Positions 21,376 through 33,164 of a stretch of DNA of 64,000 bases are shown here, piece by piece; position 1 is the stretch's first letter, and every line of letters begins with the position of its first letter. Made by a program: the position numbers and the translations under genes. Under the pieces are notes generated by a model. It was not told where the DNA came from. It ran no database searches and saw only the letters and a program-made list of their open reading frames with translations. The stretch covers positions 64,684,446 to 64,748,445 of the forward strand of contig JAWZYU010000013.1 of NCBI GenBank assembly GCA_038380435.1, in the 5' to 3' direction. The stretch is from Ryuthela nishihirai. Lineage: Eukaryota; Arthropoda; Arachnida; Araneae; Heptathelidae.

Positions 21376-22163
21376 AATGAAAACTAAGGTTTAAATATAA
21401 AAAAAAATACTAACTTTACCAACAGTATCCAATATGCTGGACCAAAACTGTAAACAACAATTGTAATACTGTAGCACACGCAATGAAGATTGTAGCAGCC
21501 ATCTGCGTCTTGTTTTCCTCAGTGAAGCCTAACTAATTAAATGCAAGTGCAACCAGATTTTCTAAGAAGGATGTGTTTACTTTCAGTTTCGATTTGAAGG
21601 TGAGGAAAAATGCATAGAATGCTGGGAAAAATGATAAAAATAACTTGGGAATACTGAAATAGGTTTATGACAGAAAAAAAGAGTGTGAAACGGAAAAAAA
21701 AATGGCGGTACGTATTTTGTAATTACTTCCAAAATTTATGGTTTTTAAAAATAGCAGTTTCTTTTGTTAATTTTTAGAAGATTTTCATAAATTTAAGGAA
21801 AAATTTGTTGATAATAGCTCAAATCAAACTTGTGAGCTTAAATCACAAGGTTACTTCAGCAAATAGGAACGTTAACAAGCAAATCGGCAATACCGTTTAG
21901 TGCTTCTAAGAAATGGCAATCAGATGGCTTTATCAAATTATTTATATTGTAGTTTAATAAAATATACACCAAATTAAAAAACAAAATATTATTTTTGAAG
22001 CCTGAATTATATATTTTTATAAGATATATATATTAAAGAGCAATTTTTATTTTTCAAAAAACCGTTTTTTTTTTGTTGTACCAAAAACGTATGTATACGT
22101 TCTTGGCCTCTTAATTCAGATTCTCCGAACGTATACAGACGACCTGGGCAGTGGAAGGGTTAA
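21376..22163. other. Unassigned segment ending in a TTAA terminus
   Basis: No gene recognised. The segment ends CTGGGCAGTGGAAGGGTTAA (TTAA at 22160-22163), the same terminus type as the TTAA-ended repeats. The doublet ACGTATGTATACGT occurs just before it. It may be the right end of a different piggyBac-like element whose left end I could not find. Confidence 0.35.
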
Positions 22164-22385
22164 TACAATACCAGCATTTCACAACTTAGATCAACAAAGG
22201 TGAAAAGCCAGGTGTATTTCAACAACTTTTCATCAAAATGTAAATCATTTCCAACATTGCCGAAGAATCCCTTCAATCAATGTGGACCCAGTGGTACTGA
22301 TGAAGAAAGTCATTTTAATCTTTATAATACAGTGTGGATTATCAATGGAGCACGATTGAAATTACAATGCCTATTTTTAATCAGT

Positions 22386-22768
22386 TGGGTTGTTTTACCT
22401 CTGAGCGGCACTTTTTTGCACACCATGGGCTAAATGGCCAGGTCACATGTACCCCGAAGGCTCAGAGAAGGTTGGGGGAGGGGACCCACTGGAACAGCTG
22501 TTGGGAGACAGATGGTAGCCTCCCGTCAAGGCCATCCAGCGTGTTCTTTAACGTGCACAGGGTATGGCTCTCCCGCACACGGGGCCACGGCTTAACGTCC
22601 CATCCGACGGACGGCGGCCTTTCCAAGCCCTTCGGTGTCCCCTACTGACCGTGGGCAGGGCGGGGGAATTTTGCGGAGATAAATCTCAACGCTAACCCAG
22701 CTGGGACTCGAACCTGGGAACTACAGATTACGAGCCTGGCGCGCTACCGACTGAGCCACCCCCGCCCC
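22386..22768 (-). repeat. SINE A, full length, with 11-bp target duplication
   Basis: On the minus strand it starts with a tRNA-like head: GTGGCTCAGTCGGTAGCGCG (A box) and CCCAGGTTCGAGTCCCAGCT (B box), spaced as in a tRNA. The central block follows (GACGTTAAGCCGTGGCCCCG, GTGCACGTTAAAGAACACGC) and the tail ends CAGAGGTAAAACAACCCAA. TTTTAATCAGT flanks both sides (22375-22385 and 22769-22779). Six further copies of varying age lie in this window. The ORF-like frames inside it are not genes. Confidence 0.93.
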
Positions 22769-22779
22769 TTTTAATCAGT

Positions 22780-23146
22780 AGCATGTATATTTTTAGAGGT
22801 AATTTTGCATTTTACTTGCATTTGCAAATGTTTAAAAAAAATCTTGAAACATAATACACTTTCTTTTCTAAAAGCAATTTGACACAAGGAGGTATTTATT
22901 ATTTTTATTTATAATTGTATATTAAAATGTGAAATAAAAGCAAAATCTCGAGAAAAAAATACTACATAAATATGAATCCAAAATCAAAATATGTGAAAAA
23001 CATTTCTATTTGCAAAAAAAAAAACATCTTCATTAATAACCAATTTATAAATAGTTTAAATCATTGATACTGGTAAGATTAGTTTAATTCTTGTAAAATG
23101 TTTTTAACAGTATAAGTCAGCTTATTATGGGGATATAAAAAAAAAA
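22780..23146. other. AT-rich spacer
   Basis: No gene or repeat recognised. Confidence 0.4.
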
Positions 23147-23216
23147 CCTCAAGTAGCTGCTTGCCATAGACGTCTGGCAGGAGCCTATCAGTTTATATGC
23201 CATATTAGAAGGTCTG
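23147..23216 (-). repeat. SINE B fragment
   Basis: Matches the tail half of SINE B at 16808: CTCAAGTAGCTGCTTGCCAT and CAGTTTATATGCCATATTAG. The tRNA-like head is absent. Confidence 0.75.
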
Positions 23217-23527
23217 TAACTATGAAATAGTATATTTAATGTTTCTTTGTGTGGGGGAGGTGGGATTGATTGAGTCTACATTGTGAACAACATATGGAGT
23301 GCTGATATTTGATGGAATGATGTTATTTTAAATATCTGATGTTGAGAATAACCTGCTTTAAATCCTATTTGAATGAATTTTATTTTGTTTTGCAATAATA
23401 CTTATGTGGAACAGTATTCAAAAGTACAATGAAGATGTGAATTGAAAGCTGAAACTTTATAATGATAGGGATGAGCTGAGTCAGAAGGTATAAAAGTTGG
23501 CTTCTGCTTCTCTCTCTTCAGTTTGCG

Positions 23528-23900
23528 ATGGGGGTGCTCAGTCAGTAGTGTGCCAGGCTCATAATTTGCAATATCCAGATTCAAGTCCCACCTGGTCCAG
23601 TATTGAGATTTATCTCCATAAAATTCTCTGTCCTGCCCTCAATCAGCAGTGGATACCAATGGGCTTGGAAAGGCCATTGTCCGTTGCATGGGACATTAAG
23701 CCATGGCTTAGTGTGTGGAGAGCCATACCCAGGCATATTAAAAAACCTGCTGGATGGCTGTGACAAGTGGCTACCATCTCTCCTAACAGCTGTCCATTGG
23801 GTCCCCTTTCCCCAACCTTCTCTGAACCCTTCTTCCTTATGACTTGGCCATTTAATCCATTGTATGTAAAAAAAAAAGTGCTGCTCAGAAGTAAATCAAA
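23528..23900 (+). repeat. SINE A copy, plus strand, diverged
   Basis: Head GGGGTGCTCAGTCAGTAG and B box AGATTCAAGTCCCACCTGG, then GATTTATCTCC, GGGCTTGGAAAGGC and CTAACAGCTGTCC, ending AGTGCTGCTCAGAAGTAAAT. Full length but with many point changes, older than the copy at 22386. Confidence 0.85.
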
Positions 23901-24812
23901 TCTCTTCAGGGACTGATGAAATAGTCTACCATCTTTTATCAAAGTATGTGCCTTTGTTTAAACAAAAATGGACTTGCAGTTTACTGTTAGGTCAATGCTT
24001 ACCTGGAAGATCAATTCTACTTAACAGAAACTGCATCACATAAACTACATGTTGATAGGCACTTCATATAACTTATCACAAACAAGTCTGTATTTTATTT
24101 TCAGGTGACATAGTATTGACAGTTTTAATTTTACTTATATAATTTTACAGTAATTTCGAATTTAAATCTTTTATATCGTGACTTCATTCCTTAAGTAAAA
24201 AACTTAGCTTATCAGAAGCTCAAAATGAGATCACTTTTGGTTTATACTAATAAAAAAAATCATGCATTGGCAGTTAGGTATTTAATTAATACCTATATGC
24301 AAATATATTTGAGAGTTATAAGTAACCAAAATATATAAATATTTAAATCTGATAGTTTTGAAATGATGTTCTTTGCCAAATCATTGTAATCAAATTAAAA
24401 CTGATTGTGATGTGTGACACAAAAGGGCTGCCAAAGACAATCCTGTTGTTATACATTTACTATCAAATTTCATTTTTCCTGAAAAATGATTTCTTAACAA
24501 AGGTTAGAGTCATAAGTAGAGTTAATTTTTCAGCCAATTATGACTTTCATATCTCAACCCTTAAAGTATACTATTTTTTTAAATTGAGTTTACTCTGGTG
24601 GCAATGTTTTTTCAACAATATCTTGAAGAAAACAAGAGAAATAAATCATGTTATGTATAAAAAGTGCCTTTAATTATCAGCAATATAAAAATTGAAAAAA
24701 AAAAAAAGTGAGATTATTTTTTTTTCCAATAAATGCAAAACAATAAAGATTTTTTTCATTTTCTATTCAGTAAAAAAATTACCAATTTTTTTAATATTAC
24801 ATACATAATAAT
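23901..24812. other. AT-rich sequence without recognised gene
   Basis: No gene or transposon motif recognised. Open frames (for example 24407-24673) have low-complexity composition. Confidence 0.4.
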
Positions 24813-25515
24813 GTTTGGTTATTATGTGAAATTCACTGCAAGAGGAAGATTTTGGCTTTAAATGGTCTAGAGATTTCAAAATTTCTGTTTTAGATTATGC
24901 TGATGATTTGGCCCTTTTGACAAATGATGTTGATAAGATGAGCTCTTCCATCAGAGCTGTTGATGAGACTGGTAATAGAGCAGGTTTGGTGATAAATACA
25001 GAAAATAAGTACTAAAGTGTTGAAAATTGGTAAGGCAGGATGTGCTTTAGTTGTTTTGTATGTTTGTACCTTGAGCAAGTTTCTCAGTTTAACTATCTCA
25101 GGAGCTGTGTAACAGATACTGATATGCAACATGAAATAAACAGAAGAATAGGAATTGCTACTGGGACTTTTAAGAATGTATGGGGTGTGTGGAAAAATAA
25201 GCATATAGATTTCAAGACTAAAATTAGGCTGTATAATAATTTGACTCTTTCTAAAGTGTGTTATGGTAGTAAACCTTGGGCCCTTGGTAAGCACAATAAA
25301 AGTAAACTTGATGCTTTTGATTCTAGATGATTATACAATATTTTAGGCATTAGTTGATTTGACATTGTAAATAATAAGGTTAGGCGAAGGATTTGCAACA
25401 ACTTATGAGCAGCATATTGTGCAGAGAGAGACTGCATTGGTTTGGTCATGCTGCTGGCATGCAGAAATACAAGTTTGCAAACAGGATTATGAGCAATGTG
25501 ACTCTAAAGGCCTCA
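24813..25515 (+). pseudogene. RTE-like LINE fragment, RT core to C-terminus
   Basis: Homologous to the intact element from the VIDYVMRNSLQ region through YADD (near 24895-24915: LDYADDLALL) and FNYLGSYVTD to WFGHVARM and the following KANRVMNSV-like segment. Frames are broken at several points and the 3' end with the trinucleotide tail is missing; similarity fades near 25515. Confidence 0.8.
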
Positions 25516-27379
25516 GTTGTTGGTCAGATAAAGGGTGCAGTGTTGGTTGGTTGGGCAGTAGGCAGGCAAGTGCTGAAATCTTTTATTTATTTTTTTGTCA
25601 CAATATGTACTTTGGTCGTATTAGATTTTCAGTGATCAGCACCTAACAAAGTAGTAATAAAAATTTATTTTCTTTAAAAAACTGAAAAGCATATTTGAAA
25701 AAAAATAATAGAACTAGGAAAAAATTATATAAAAATATTCTATAGTGTATAAAGCTTAACTGTAGGATTGAAATTGCAATCAAAACTCCTGAATCAAGTG
25801 TTCATTATCACTATGAAAAAGCTTAATTTCAGAACTCTGGCAATTTTTTACTTCAAAATCATATTTTTTTTAATTAAAACTATTATATATATGTTAAAAA
25901 GTAATTAAAAAATCTCTAAAATTAGCCTTACCTTTTAAAAATAGAATTTTTATGAGTCCTGATATCAATTAATGTGGCTGTCATTTAACTGTGGCAAATC
26001 TTAACATGAAAAATTTCACTTTTTAATTGCAGTATTACAGGATGCCCCAAGCAAAATTTCTAAAATAATTTCTTTAGAAATTTTTTGCCTTTAAATCCTA
26101 AATACCTCATTTACCAGATAATATGGAATTTCTAGCATAAATAGACTGTCTACAATATTAGTTTAAAATCATATTTTAAAACTCAGCATCCTTTAACAAC
26201 AGGAGTTCAAACAAATGAATTTTTTTCAGAATATGGATATAGTAATATTTTATGTCTTATTATTAATGCTGACTGATAGACAAACAACAAAGTGGAAACA
26301 ATAACACATTTTCTTCTGCTTGAAAATACACTAAAGCCTAAGTTAGCCTTTTCATCATCAATTTCACATTGTACTGATACCATTTCCACATCGTGATCAG
26401 CTGTTTCAGGCACTGTTTGCAACCAATGTTCTACGTTTACTGCATGGTAGAACATTGTTGTTTTGAGATCCTGCCCATTGTACTCTAAGTCTTTACCATT
26501 CCTTTATTTTTTTTTGTTAAAAAAAATTCCCCTAAATAATATACTTTTAGGTAGCATTAGGGAATCTGGATTCAAAAAAAAAAAAATTAAACAGTTGACA
26601 TTAAACTGTATTTAAAAATACTTCAATATTCATTTATAACGTGGTCAATTCTCACTAAGTTGTCCATTCTTGATATTTACAACAGAAACTGTGTGGTATT
26701 ATCCTGCTACAATTTATTCCTCAGGCTATATCTTCAGTGTAATGTTACTTGTGCACAAAATAAAATAACAGTAAGAACTTAGAGGCCTAATGGGAAGGAG
26801 CTAAGATCTGATAGGCTGAAACTGATAAAATTTCCTGGCTCAGGCAATTACCAGACTGATATCAATATGTAGCCTAAAATAAGTAAACTGATAAATAGTG
26901 ACCACAACAAAGAAGGAATTGATAGAGGCTCTGGTTAGTTACAGTTCAATAGTGAAACAGACTAAAAATTAAATGTACTAAAGTTAACTTGGAGTGAAAC
27001 TGCTAATGAAAATGATCAAATGACATTTCACTCATTTTCTCCATCTGCTAAAAATCAACTGTCTGCTCTTGAGATAATTTTTTAGGTATATTTCATTGTA
27101 TTGTAAAAATTTATGTGTAGAAGGATATTATTCATTAAAATTGTAACTATAATACATAAATACAAAAATGCATAATTTGAATATTAATTAATTAAAGTTG
27201 CAAAATACAATTTAAATAGCAAAACAATTTTTATAATCATATAAACTGTGATAGCACAATATTATCTAAAGTTGATACTTCAATAGCATTGCTGATTGGG
27301 CTAATTCTACTGAAGTCAGATTGGTGTATCAGTAAATATTACCTTCCTCTTAAATTTCAGATTTTATATTTCAATAGCC
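25516..27379. other. Long AT-rich stretch without recognised gene
   Basis: I find no transposon or CNOT6 coding segment here. A minus-strand frame (26207-26455, 82 aa) has balanced composition (HAVNVEHWLQTVPETADHDV) but I do not recognise it and see no splice context. A small palindrome sits at 26424-26457. Confidence 0.4.
26424..26457. repeat. Short perfect palindrome
   Basis: CAATGTTCTAC and GTAGAACATTG form an 11-bp perfect inverted repeat around a 12-base loop. Confidence 0.8.
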
Positions 27380-27570
27380 ATTCTGGTGGCCAAGTGGTTA
27401 GCGTGCTTGGCTACTGATCAAAGGAATCTAGTTTGAAGCCCTGGGTAAGGCAGAGATGTTTGTTTTGTTCTGCTGAGGTTTTGCCTTCTACAGAGTTCTT
27501 CTCTGGGCATATAAATTGACAAGCTCCTGTCAGACCTATGTGGCAAGCAGCTGTTTGAAGAAGTTTTTTT
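27380..27570 (+). repeat. SINE B copy, plus strand
   Basis: Head TCTGGTGGCCAAGTGGTTAG with A box, GGCTACTGATCAAAGGAATC, and a decayed B box (AGTTTGAAGCCC). Body TTCTGCTGAGGTTTTGCC and TTGACAAGCTCCTGTCAGAC, ending GTGGCAAGCAGCTGTTTGA. Confidence 0.75.
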
Positions 27571-27740
27571 TCAATATTTCAATTACAATCATTATAATTT
27601 CCTTTTATTTGAATTGAAGGAATGATCAGCAGAAAAAAAAATTAGCCTAGCTAGTCTTTTGGAGTAGTGATTAATATACTAAACTACTATAGTGTGTCCT
27701 TGTTAAACATTTGTTACAGGAGAAACTAGAATAAGTTAGA
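27571..27740. other. Short spacer beside the truncated LTR
   Basis: No LTR homology extends here from the right-hand LTR, so the gypsy element's left LTR is cut at about 27741. Confidence 0.5.
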
Positions 27741-27906
27741 ACTCTTTTCTTCTTTTTAATTCACTGAACTCACAACTGAATATCCTTTTAGTCAACATCA
27801 GGGTTCCAAGTCATTGTTACTGTAATTCGCATGCTGAAGCACACACGAGATTCAAAACAATACATCATATCATGAGTTTATTGTAGCACGTTCATCTGTC
27901 ATAACA
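27741..27906 (-). repeat. 3' LTR, truncated
   Basis: Starts TGTTATGACAGATGAACGTG at 27906 on the minus strand and matches the first 160 bases of the right-hand LTR, then stops. The remaining 600 bases of the LTR are missing. Confidence 0.85.
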
Positions 27907-27925
27907 CTGTCCCCTACTTTGGTCT
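27907..27925 (-). promoter_or_regulatory. Polypurine tract
   Basis: AAAGTAGGGGACAG on the minus strand directly abuts the 3' LTR; this is where plus-strand DNA synthesis would be primed. Confidence 0.75.
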
Positions 27926-28990
27926 TGTTCGTCCCAAACAATTCTGGATTCCGAAGCTTCTTCAGTTCTTCGATGAAACAGGGCCAAACGATCCACATGA
28001 ACCACCTAGCACTTTGCAGTTGGACATCGACAAATGAGATACACCATGTCGTTAATCCTGTTAACTACTGTATATGGACCTACCCAAGGTTTCTGAAGTT
28101 TTGGAGAAAGTCTCTTTCCATGTGGATTGTACAGCCAGACAAGATCGCCTTGATTGAAAACAGTTCCATTTGTTTTACTGTCGCATCTCGTTTTAGTTCT
28201 TTCGGTTGCTAAGTTGATGTTATGTCTGACAGAGTGATGGATTCTTGTATGTATTGTGGAGTGGATACAGGCATTGTTTCAGGCCAACCATATCAAAGGT
28301 CACAGGGAAGAAGATGTAACTCTCTTCCAAAGAGCATCATGGAAGGTGTCTGTCCAGTTGTTTCATACATTGCTATTCTGTATGCCAACAAAAGGAGTGG
28401 TATATGGTGATCCCAGTCACATTGATGGTCATCGACAAACAATGCTAGATGTTGTGCAATTTTCCTATTAAATCTCTCAACAATACCATCTAACTGAGGG
28501 TGTAGGGGAGTTGTTCTGCTTTTCTGAATGCCTAATGGTTTGCATATGCCTTTAAACACATTGGAATCAAAATTGCACCCTTGGTCAGAATGGAGTTGTA
28601 AAGGTACTTCATACCTACTAATCAGGTTATTTACTATCATCTCTGCAACTGTTGTTGCTTCCTGGTCTTGGATGGGATAGACCTTAGGCCACTTAATGAA
28701 ATAATCTATTACCACTAATAAATAGCGATTTCCATCATCAGTCCTAGGAAACGGACCCATTACATTAATGGCTATTCTCTCAAAAGGGGCAACAATCTTG
28801 TATGTCTGCAGTTTACTCAGACTCCTAGTCTTAGGGCCTTTCTTTGCTGCACAGGCCTCACATTGCCTACACCATTGTTCAACGTCTGCCCTACTTTTCA
28901 GCCAATGAATCATTCCCTGGCTTTAGCTAATATCTTATTAACATAGAACTGTCCTCCATGGCATTATCATGCACATCTTTCATCACTAGT
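27926..28990 (-). pseudogene. Gypsy integrase
   Basis: The longest clean frame (28293-28913, 206 aa) starts after the zinc-binding region (VEQWCRQCEACAAKK carries its CxxC). The catalytic core shows VIDYFIKWPKVYPI with the first Asp, QLHSDQGCNFDSNVF with the second, and GIVERFNRKI with the Glu, so the DDE triad is intact. In a shifted frame 28200-27930 encodes NQGDLVWLYNPHGKRLSPKL then WVGPYTVVNRI, the GPY/F C-terminal domain. Frameshifts separate the parts. Confidence 0.9.
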
Positions 28991-29218
28991 TCCACTCAGG
29001 AGCGAGGAAGGATTATCTGCCAACAGATCATCTATCCAGTAGGATTCTCCCATCTTCTGTATAATACACCTCATTCACTTCTAAGGAGTCCCACTGTTCC
29101 CAGTAACTTTTGGTAGTTGGACTATACCTTGAGATTTGCTCCCAATTAAGTCCTTACATAAGATTTTTCAATCAGATCCAATATTGGCCTTATATCTTCA
29201 TCGTCTAGTTGGGTCTTT

Positions 29219-29572
29219 CTAATTTCTATTGGACTCGATGTTAGGACTATCACTGTTTGTTTGTGTCAATGTTATTTGTCTTATGGGTATTACCTCTTTA
29301 GTACCAAATTTCAACTCTGCATTATAGCAATGCTTACAGTTGTTAATACATGTACATCTGGAAAGGATATCTGCATTCTTATGCATTTTGCCACTTTGAT
29401 GCTTGATGGAGAAACTGTATTCTTGTAACCACTGTATCCACCTAGCAATTTGCCCTTCAGGATTTTTAAATTTTAATAACCACCTGAGTGCAACATGATC
29501 ACTGCATATAAAAAATTTCTGGCCATAGAGATAATGATGAAAATGCCCTATTGCTTTTACTATTGCTAACAC
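29219..29572 (-). pseudogene. Gypsy RNase H domain
   Basis: A 117-aa open frame: ICSDHVALRWLLKFKNPEGQ and IARWIQWLQEYSFSIKH, then KMHKNADILSR, matching the second half of the gypsy RNase H with the catalytic Asp of SDH and of NADILSR. It ends in the spacer to the integrase. Confidence 0.9.
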
Positions 29573-29579
29573 TTCTTTT

Positions 29580-30760
29580 CGTGTGACACAAGAATTTTGT
29601 TCTAGTTTGGATAGAGTTTTGCTAAAGTATGCAATAACTTTTTCTAGACCGTCTTGTTACTGTGAAAGTACAGCATCAACTCCTGTGTTACTTGCCTCAG
29701 TATCTATTATGAACTATTTTCCAGCTTGTGGATATACAAATACTGGTGTCATGGAAAGAGCTTACTTCAACTGTTGGAGGACTACGTCACATTCGGTGGT
29801 TCACATGAACTACTGGCCCTCCTCTGTCAGATGATGTAATGGCTTTGCGATGTTGGAGAAACCCTTGACAAATCTTCTATAGTAGGTGCAAAGTCCAATA
29901 AAACTACGAAGTTGATGAACATCTTGTGGTGGAGGCCAGTCTCTTACAGCTTCTATCTTACTAGGATCAGTCTTAATCCCTGAGTAGTGATGACATGACC
30001 AAGGTAATGAATATCTTGCTGGAACAGTTTACAGTTAGTCGGTCCCAATTTTAGCTTGGCTGCCCTAAGTTTTTCAAACACTTGACGAATATTTCTCAAA
30101 TGTTTTTTCAAAAGTCTTTCCAAGAATGATGTCATCCAAGTAAACCATGCAGACCTCCCAAGACAAACCTTTGAGCACCGACTCCATTATTCATTCAAAC
30201 ATTGCAGGTTGCATCACTTTAAACTGCCAAAGTCCATTTCCTGTAGTGAAAGCTGTTTTCTCACAGTCTTTTTAATGTATACCAACTTACCAATAGCCGC
30301 CTTAAAGTCTAATGTCGAGAACCATTCTGACCAAGATAGTGTCCAGTATGAATTTCAAAAGGCCAGTTTCTTTGCAGCTTCCTTAAGAAATTCTGTTGCA
30401 GAAGTTTTACAGTCTGTTTCAGAAGAAAAACTTTACTAGTGAGAAGAAAAACTTCGTTTTCAGAAGAAAAACTTCACAAGAGTGTCCAGTATGAATTTCA
30501 AAAAGCCAGTTTCTTTGTAGCCTGAAAGGTCTTTGAATTTCAGGCGAAGAAATCTTCAGCCTTTGACGCCAGTTTCTTTGCCCTTCTGAAACAGACTGTA
30601 AAACTGTAAACTTCTTCTGGTCGAATCCTGGGTAAGGGAAAGCAGTCTTTCTTTGTTATATCATTTAATCTGCAATAATCTACACAAAATCGGGTAGATC
30701 CATCCTTTTTTTTGACAAGAGAACCACTGGTGATGTCCAGCGACTCTATGATGGTTCTTT
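29580..30760 (-). pseudogene. Gypsy reverse transcriptase, disrupted
   Basis: From the minus strand: 30330-30270 encodes WFSTLDFKAAI, the catalytic FSTLDLKxGY block; 30135-29953 gives HLRNIRQVFEKLRAAKLKL and [14 protein letters not shown], the thumb side. The expected YLDD-like motif region near 30150 is damaged (SAWFTWMTSF). Between the PLPRI-type block near 30640 and the FSTLD block an extra segment of about 270 bases (30340-30610) breaks the frame. Several further stops. Not functional. Confidence 0.8.
30340..30610. repeat. Inserted patchwork with inverted gag-derived segment
   Basis: 30351-30423 is an inverted copy of 32403-32475 with one difference in 73 bases. A 40-base direct repeat (GTGTCCAGTATGAATTTCAA plus AGCCAGTTTCTTTG) occurs at 30340 and 30482, and AGAAGAAAAACTT is repeated three times near 30421-30474. 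A further piece CTGAAACAGACTGTAAAACT near 30583 is in the opposite orientation. Confidence 0.85.
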
Positions 30761-31268
30761 AATGCCTTGAGCTTCCATGTCCCTTATGAGTTGTTCTGTC
30801 TCCTCTCATTTTGCCAATGGAAGCCTTCTTGTTGGTAGATGGACTGGAGGATAATCACCAGTGTTGATCTTATGTTCTGTCAGGTTAGTATGGCCATAGT
30901 CATTTGATGTAGCAGAAAAAATATCGGTGAACTCTTTAAGCAGGTTCTCAGCCTTAGCAGCTTGGTCTTCAGTTAATATCTTTCTTGTTTCTTTCTACAA
31001 GTCAGTAAGATGAGATGAATGTCTATATGATTTTGGTTTGAGTCGGTAACTTCTATTTTATTTATGCTTGTTACCCAGGTAACAGGTTCTCATATTGCTA
31101 ATTCTTCACTCCTTTTCAATATTCTACTGGATTTGTTACAGTTCACTCTGATAGGAAACTGTTCTTATCTCTGATAGGAATCTGTTCTTTATCTACACTG
31201 ACTAAAGTCCTTGCAACCAGCATATCATTAGCCAAAGCTCCTTTACCAGAGGCATCAGTAACTGCCAA

Positions 31269-31800
31269 TCAGAAGGCCCCAGAAGTCGCCATCCGATGTC
31301 CATGGACTATAACTTCACTTTGTGCTGGGATTTCTGCACCTTCCGTCAATAATATTGTGGTCACACTGGATAAAGCATCAGATGTACGACTAAGCAGAGG
31401 GATCTCTTCTGTCTTATAGATGAGTAGGCTGTCACTGGGTCTAATGCTGAATCCATGCTTCATTAGGAAATCAAAGCCTAATATGCATTCATGGTAAGAT
31501 ATCAGTGATGAAAACAGGATGGCATACCAGACAGCTACCAACTCTGATGTTGAGTTCTATCTTTCCATGGACTTTAGCACAATCTCCAGTGGCTGTTTGT
31601 AGGGTTATATTAGACTGTGTAGCATCCAGTTTGGGTGAGGTATTACCTTCTTTGTTATGTCTGTTCTGAGTAAAGTTACATTTGCACCAGTGTCTACTAT
31701 CATACGGCAAGGCACTCCATTCATGGTTCCATCAGCCACTAATACGTTTTCTTCACCATGTAGTGCTGAAACGTGGGCGACTTCTCCTGGGGCCAACCAA
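31269..31800 (-). pseudogene. Gypsy retropepsin (aspartic protease) region
   Basis: The frame at 31605-31796 carries VPCRMIVDTGANVTLL, the retropepsin active-site DTGA. In a shifted frame 31541-31269 continues with HECILGFDFLMKHGFSIRP, the ILGxDFLxxHG segment that closes gypsy proteases and precedes the reverse transcriptase. Confidence 0.85.
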
Positions 31801-31839
31801 TCAACAGCCAGCCTTTGCCCTTCATGCTGCTTTTGCTGC

Positions 31840-32480
31840 TTCTTTTGTCTGTTAGATGTGCTTGAACTTCGTACCCACCACTTTTTGCAGTTGGCTCAAA
31901 TGTGTCCAGCCTTGTCACAATTCCAAAACTGAATGTTTGTAGAAGTGCTTGGAGAGAAACCTTTAAGCTCTTTCAAAACAGATAGTATTGTTTCGGTTAG
32001 TTCTTTCATTTCACTATCCTTTTCTACAGTTTCTTCTGCATTCACAAATCTTACTGTGCGTTTGTTTGCTCGGGAGGAAAGCCTGGAGCACTCATACTTC
32101 ATAGCATGTACCACAGCTGACTTTAAAGTTTCACCTTCCAACATCCTCAGAGATTGTTGAGTCTCAATGTCAGCAATAGCATCAATAAATTGTAACTGAG
32201 CTAAGGTATCTTGAATTTCTGGTGGACAGTTATTATAAGCCAATCTAGCTAGATGCGCAATATCACTAGCAATTTCTTGCAAAGTTTCACCACTCTTCTG
32301 CATACGATGTTTAAATTGAGTCATATAGTATTGTTTTAAATAACTATTGCCAAACTGAGTTCTGATGCAGAAACCAGACTTTGATAACCAAGTCATTTTT
32401 CATCTGAAACAGACTGTAAAACTTCTGCAGCAGAATTTCTTAAGGAAGCTGCAAAGAAACTGGCCTTTTGAAATTCCACT
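31840..32480 (-). pseudogene. Gypsy Gag, C-terminal part with damaged zinc knuckle
   Basis: The 166-aa frame (31896-32396) has YYMTQFKHRMQKSGETLQEI and ASDIAHLARLAYNNCPPEIQ, the capsid-like retrotransposon Gag domain, then FWNCDKAGHI, a CCHC knuckle whose first Cys has become Phe. The segment at 32403-32475 is the source or partner of the inverted patch in the RT region. Confidence 0.85.
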
Positions 32481-33148
32481 CATTAGCTCTAGCAATAACT
32501 TCAAACTGTGTTTTGAATACTTCCAAGATAATTGACCATCATATGTAGAAGGTTTAGGTGCATTTCTAGCGATATGTGTAAAAACATTATTATCACTAAA
32601 ATTACCATTATCACAAGAAGAAGGTAACCTTTCATTTCTTAAAATTTGAAACAGACATTCACAATCAGTTTGTTCACTTTCAATTTGATGTTTATAATCT
32701 AACTTAACACCATCAAGTTTTGTATTAAAATCACAAGTAATTTCATTAACATTACACTTAACATGTTGACCTTTAAATGACCTTTAAATTAATTAAGTAC
32801 ACTTTAAATTAATAAAAGTACACTTAACAAATTTCAATTTCAAACTATCACACTGTCTGTTAAAGTTCGGCCTTAATGTCTTTATATTGGTCAGTTATTT
32901 CACATCTATGAGCTGCCATTTCATATCTCAACTCATTACTTTGTGTAGCCATTTTGGCTTTTAAGTCATCACTTTGTCGAGCAAGATCACCAATTTTACT
33001 GCTTTGGGAGCTATATCACCTTTAATGTCATTATTTTGACTACCAAGCTCATCAATTTCACCTCTTATATCAGTCATTAGCTTTACTAACTCATCCATAC
33101 TTCTAAAAAATATACTTCTAAAGTAAAAGGCATTCAATAAATTATCTA
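32481..33148 (-). pseudogene. Gypsy Gag, N-terminal part, decayed
   Basis: Directly after the primer site a frame encodes MDELVKLMTDIRGEIDEL and, with frameshifts, further heptad-like stretches (DLKAKMATQSNELRYEMAAH), consistent with a coiled-coil N-terminus of a Gag. AT-rich decayed sequence follows toward 32481. Confidence 0.6.
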
Positions 33149-33162
33149 CACTCCTGGCACCA
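33149..33162 (-). promoter_or_regulatory. Primer binding site, probably tRNA-Leu
   Basis: TGGTGCCAGGAGTG on the minus strand lies two bases inside the LTR end. It differs by one base from TGGTGTCAGGAGTG, which I recall as the complement of a leucine tRNA 3' end. Confidence 0.65.
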
Positions 33163-33164
33163 AT

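Noticed and set aside
26207..26455. Minus-strand 82-aa frame as a host exon.
   Set aside because: Balanced composition but no recognised family and no clear splice signals, so left as unassigned.
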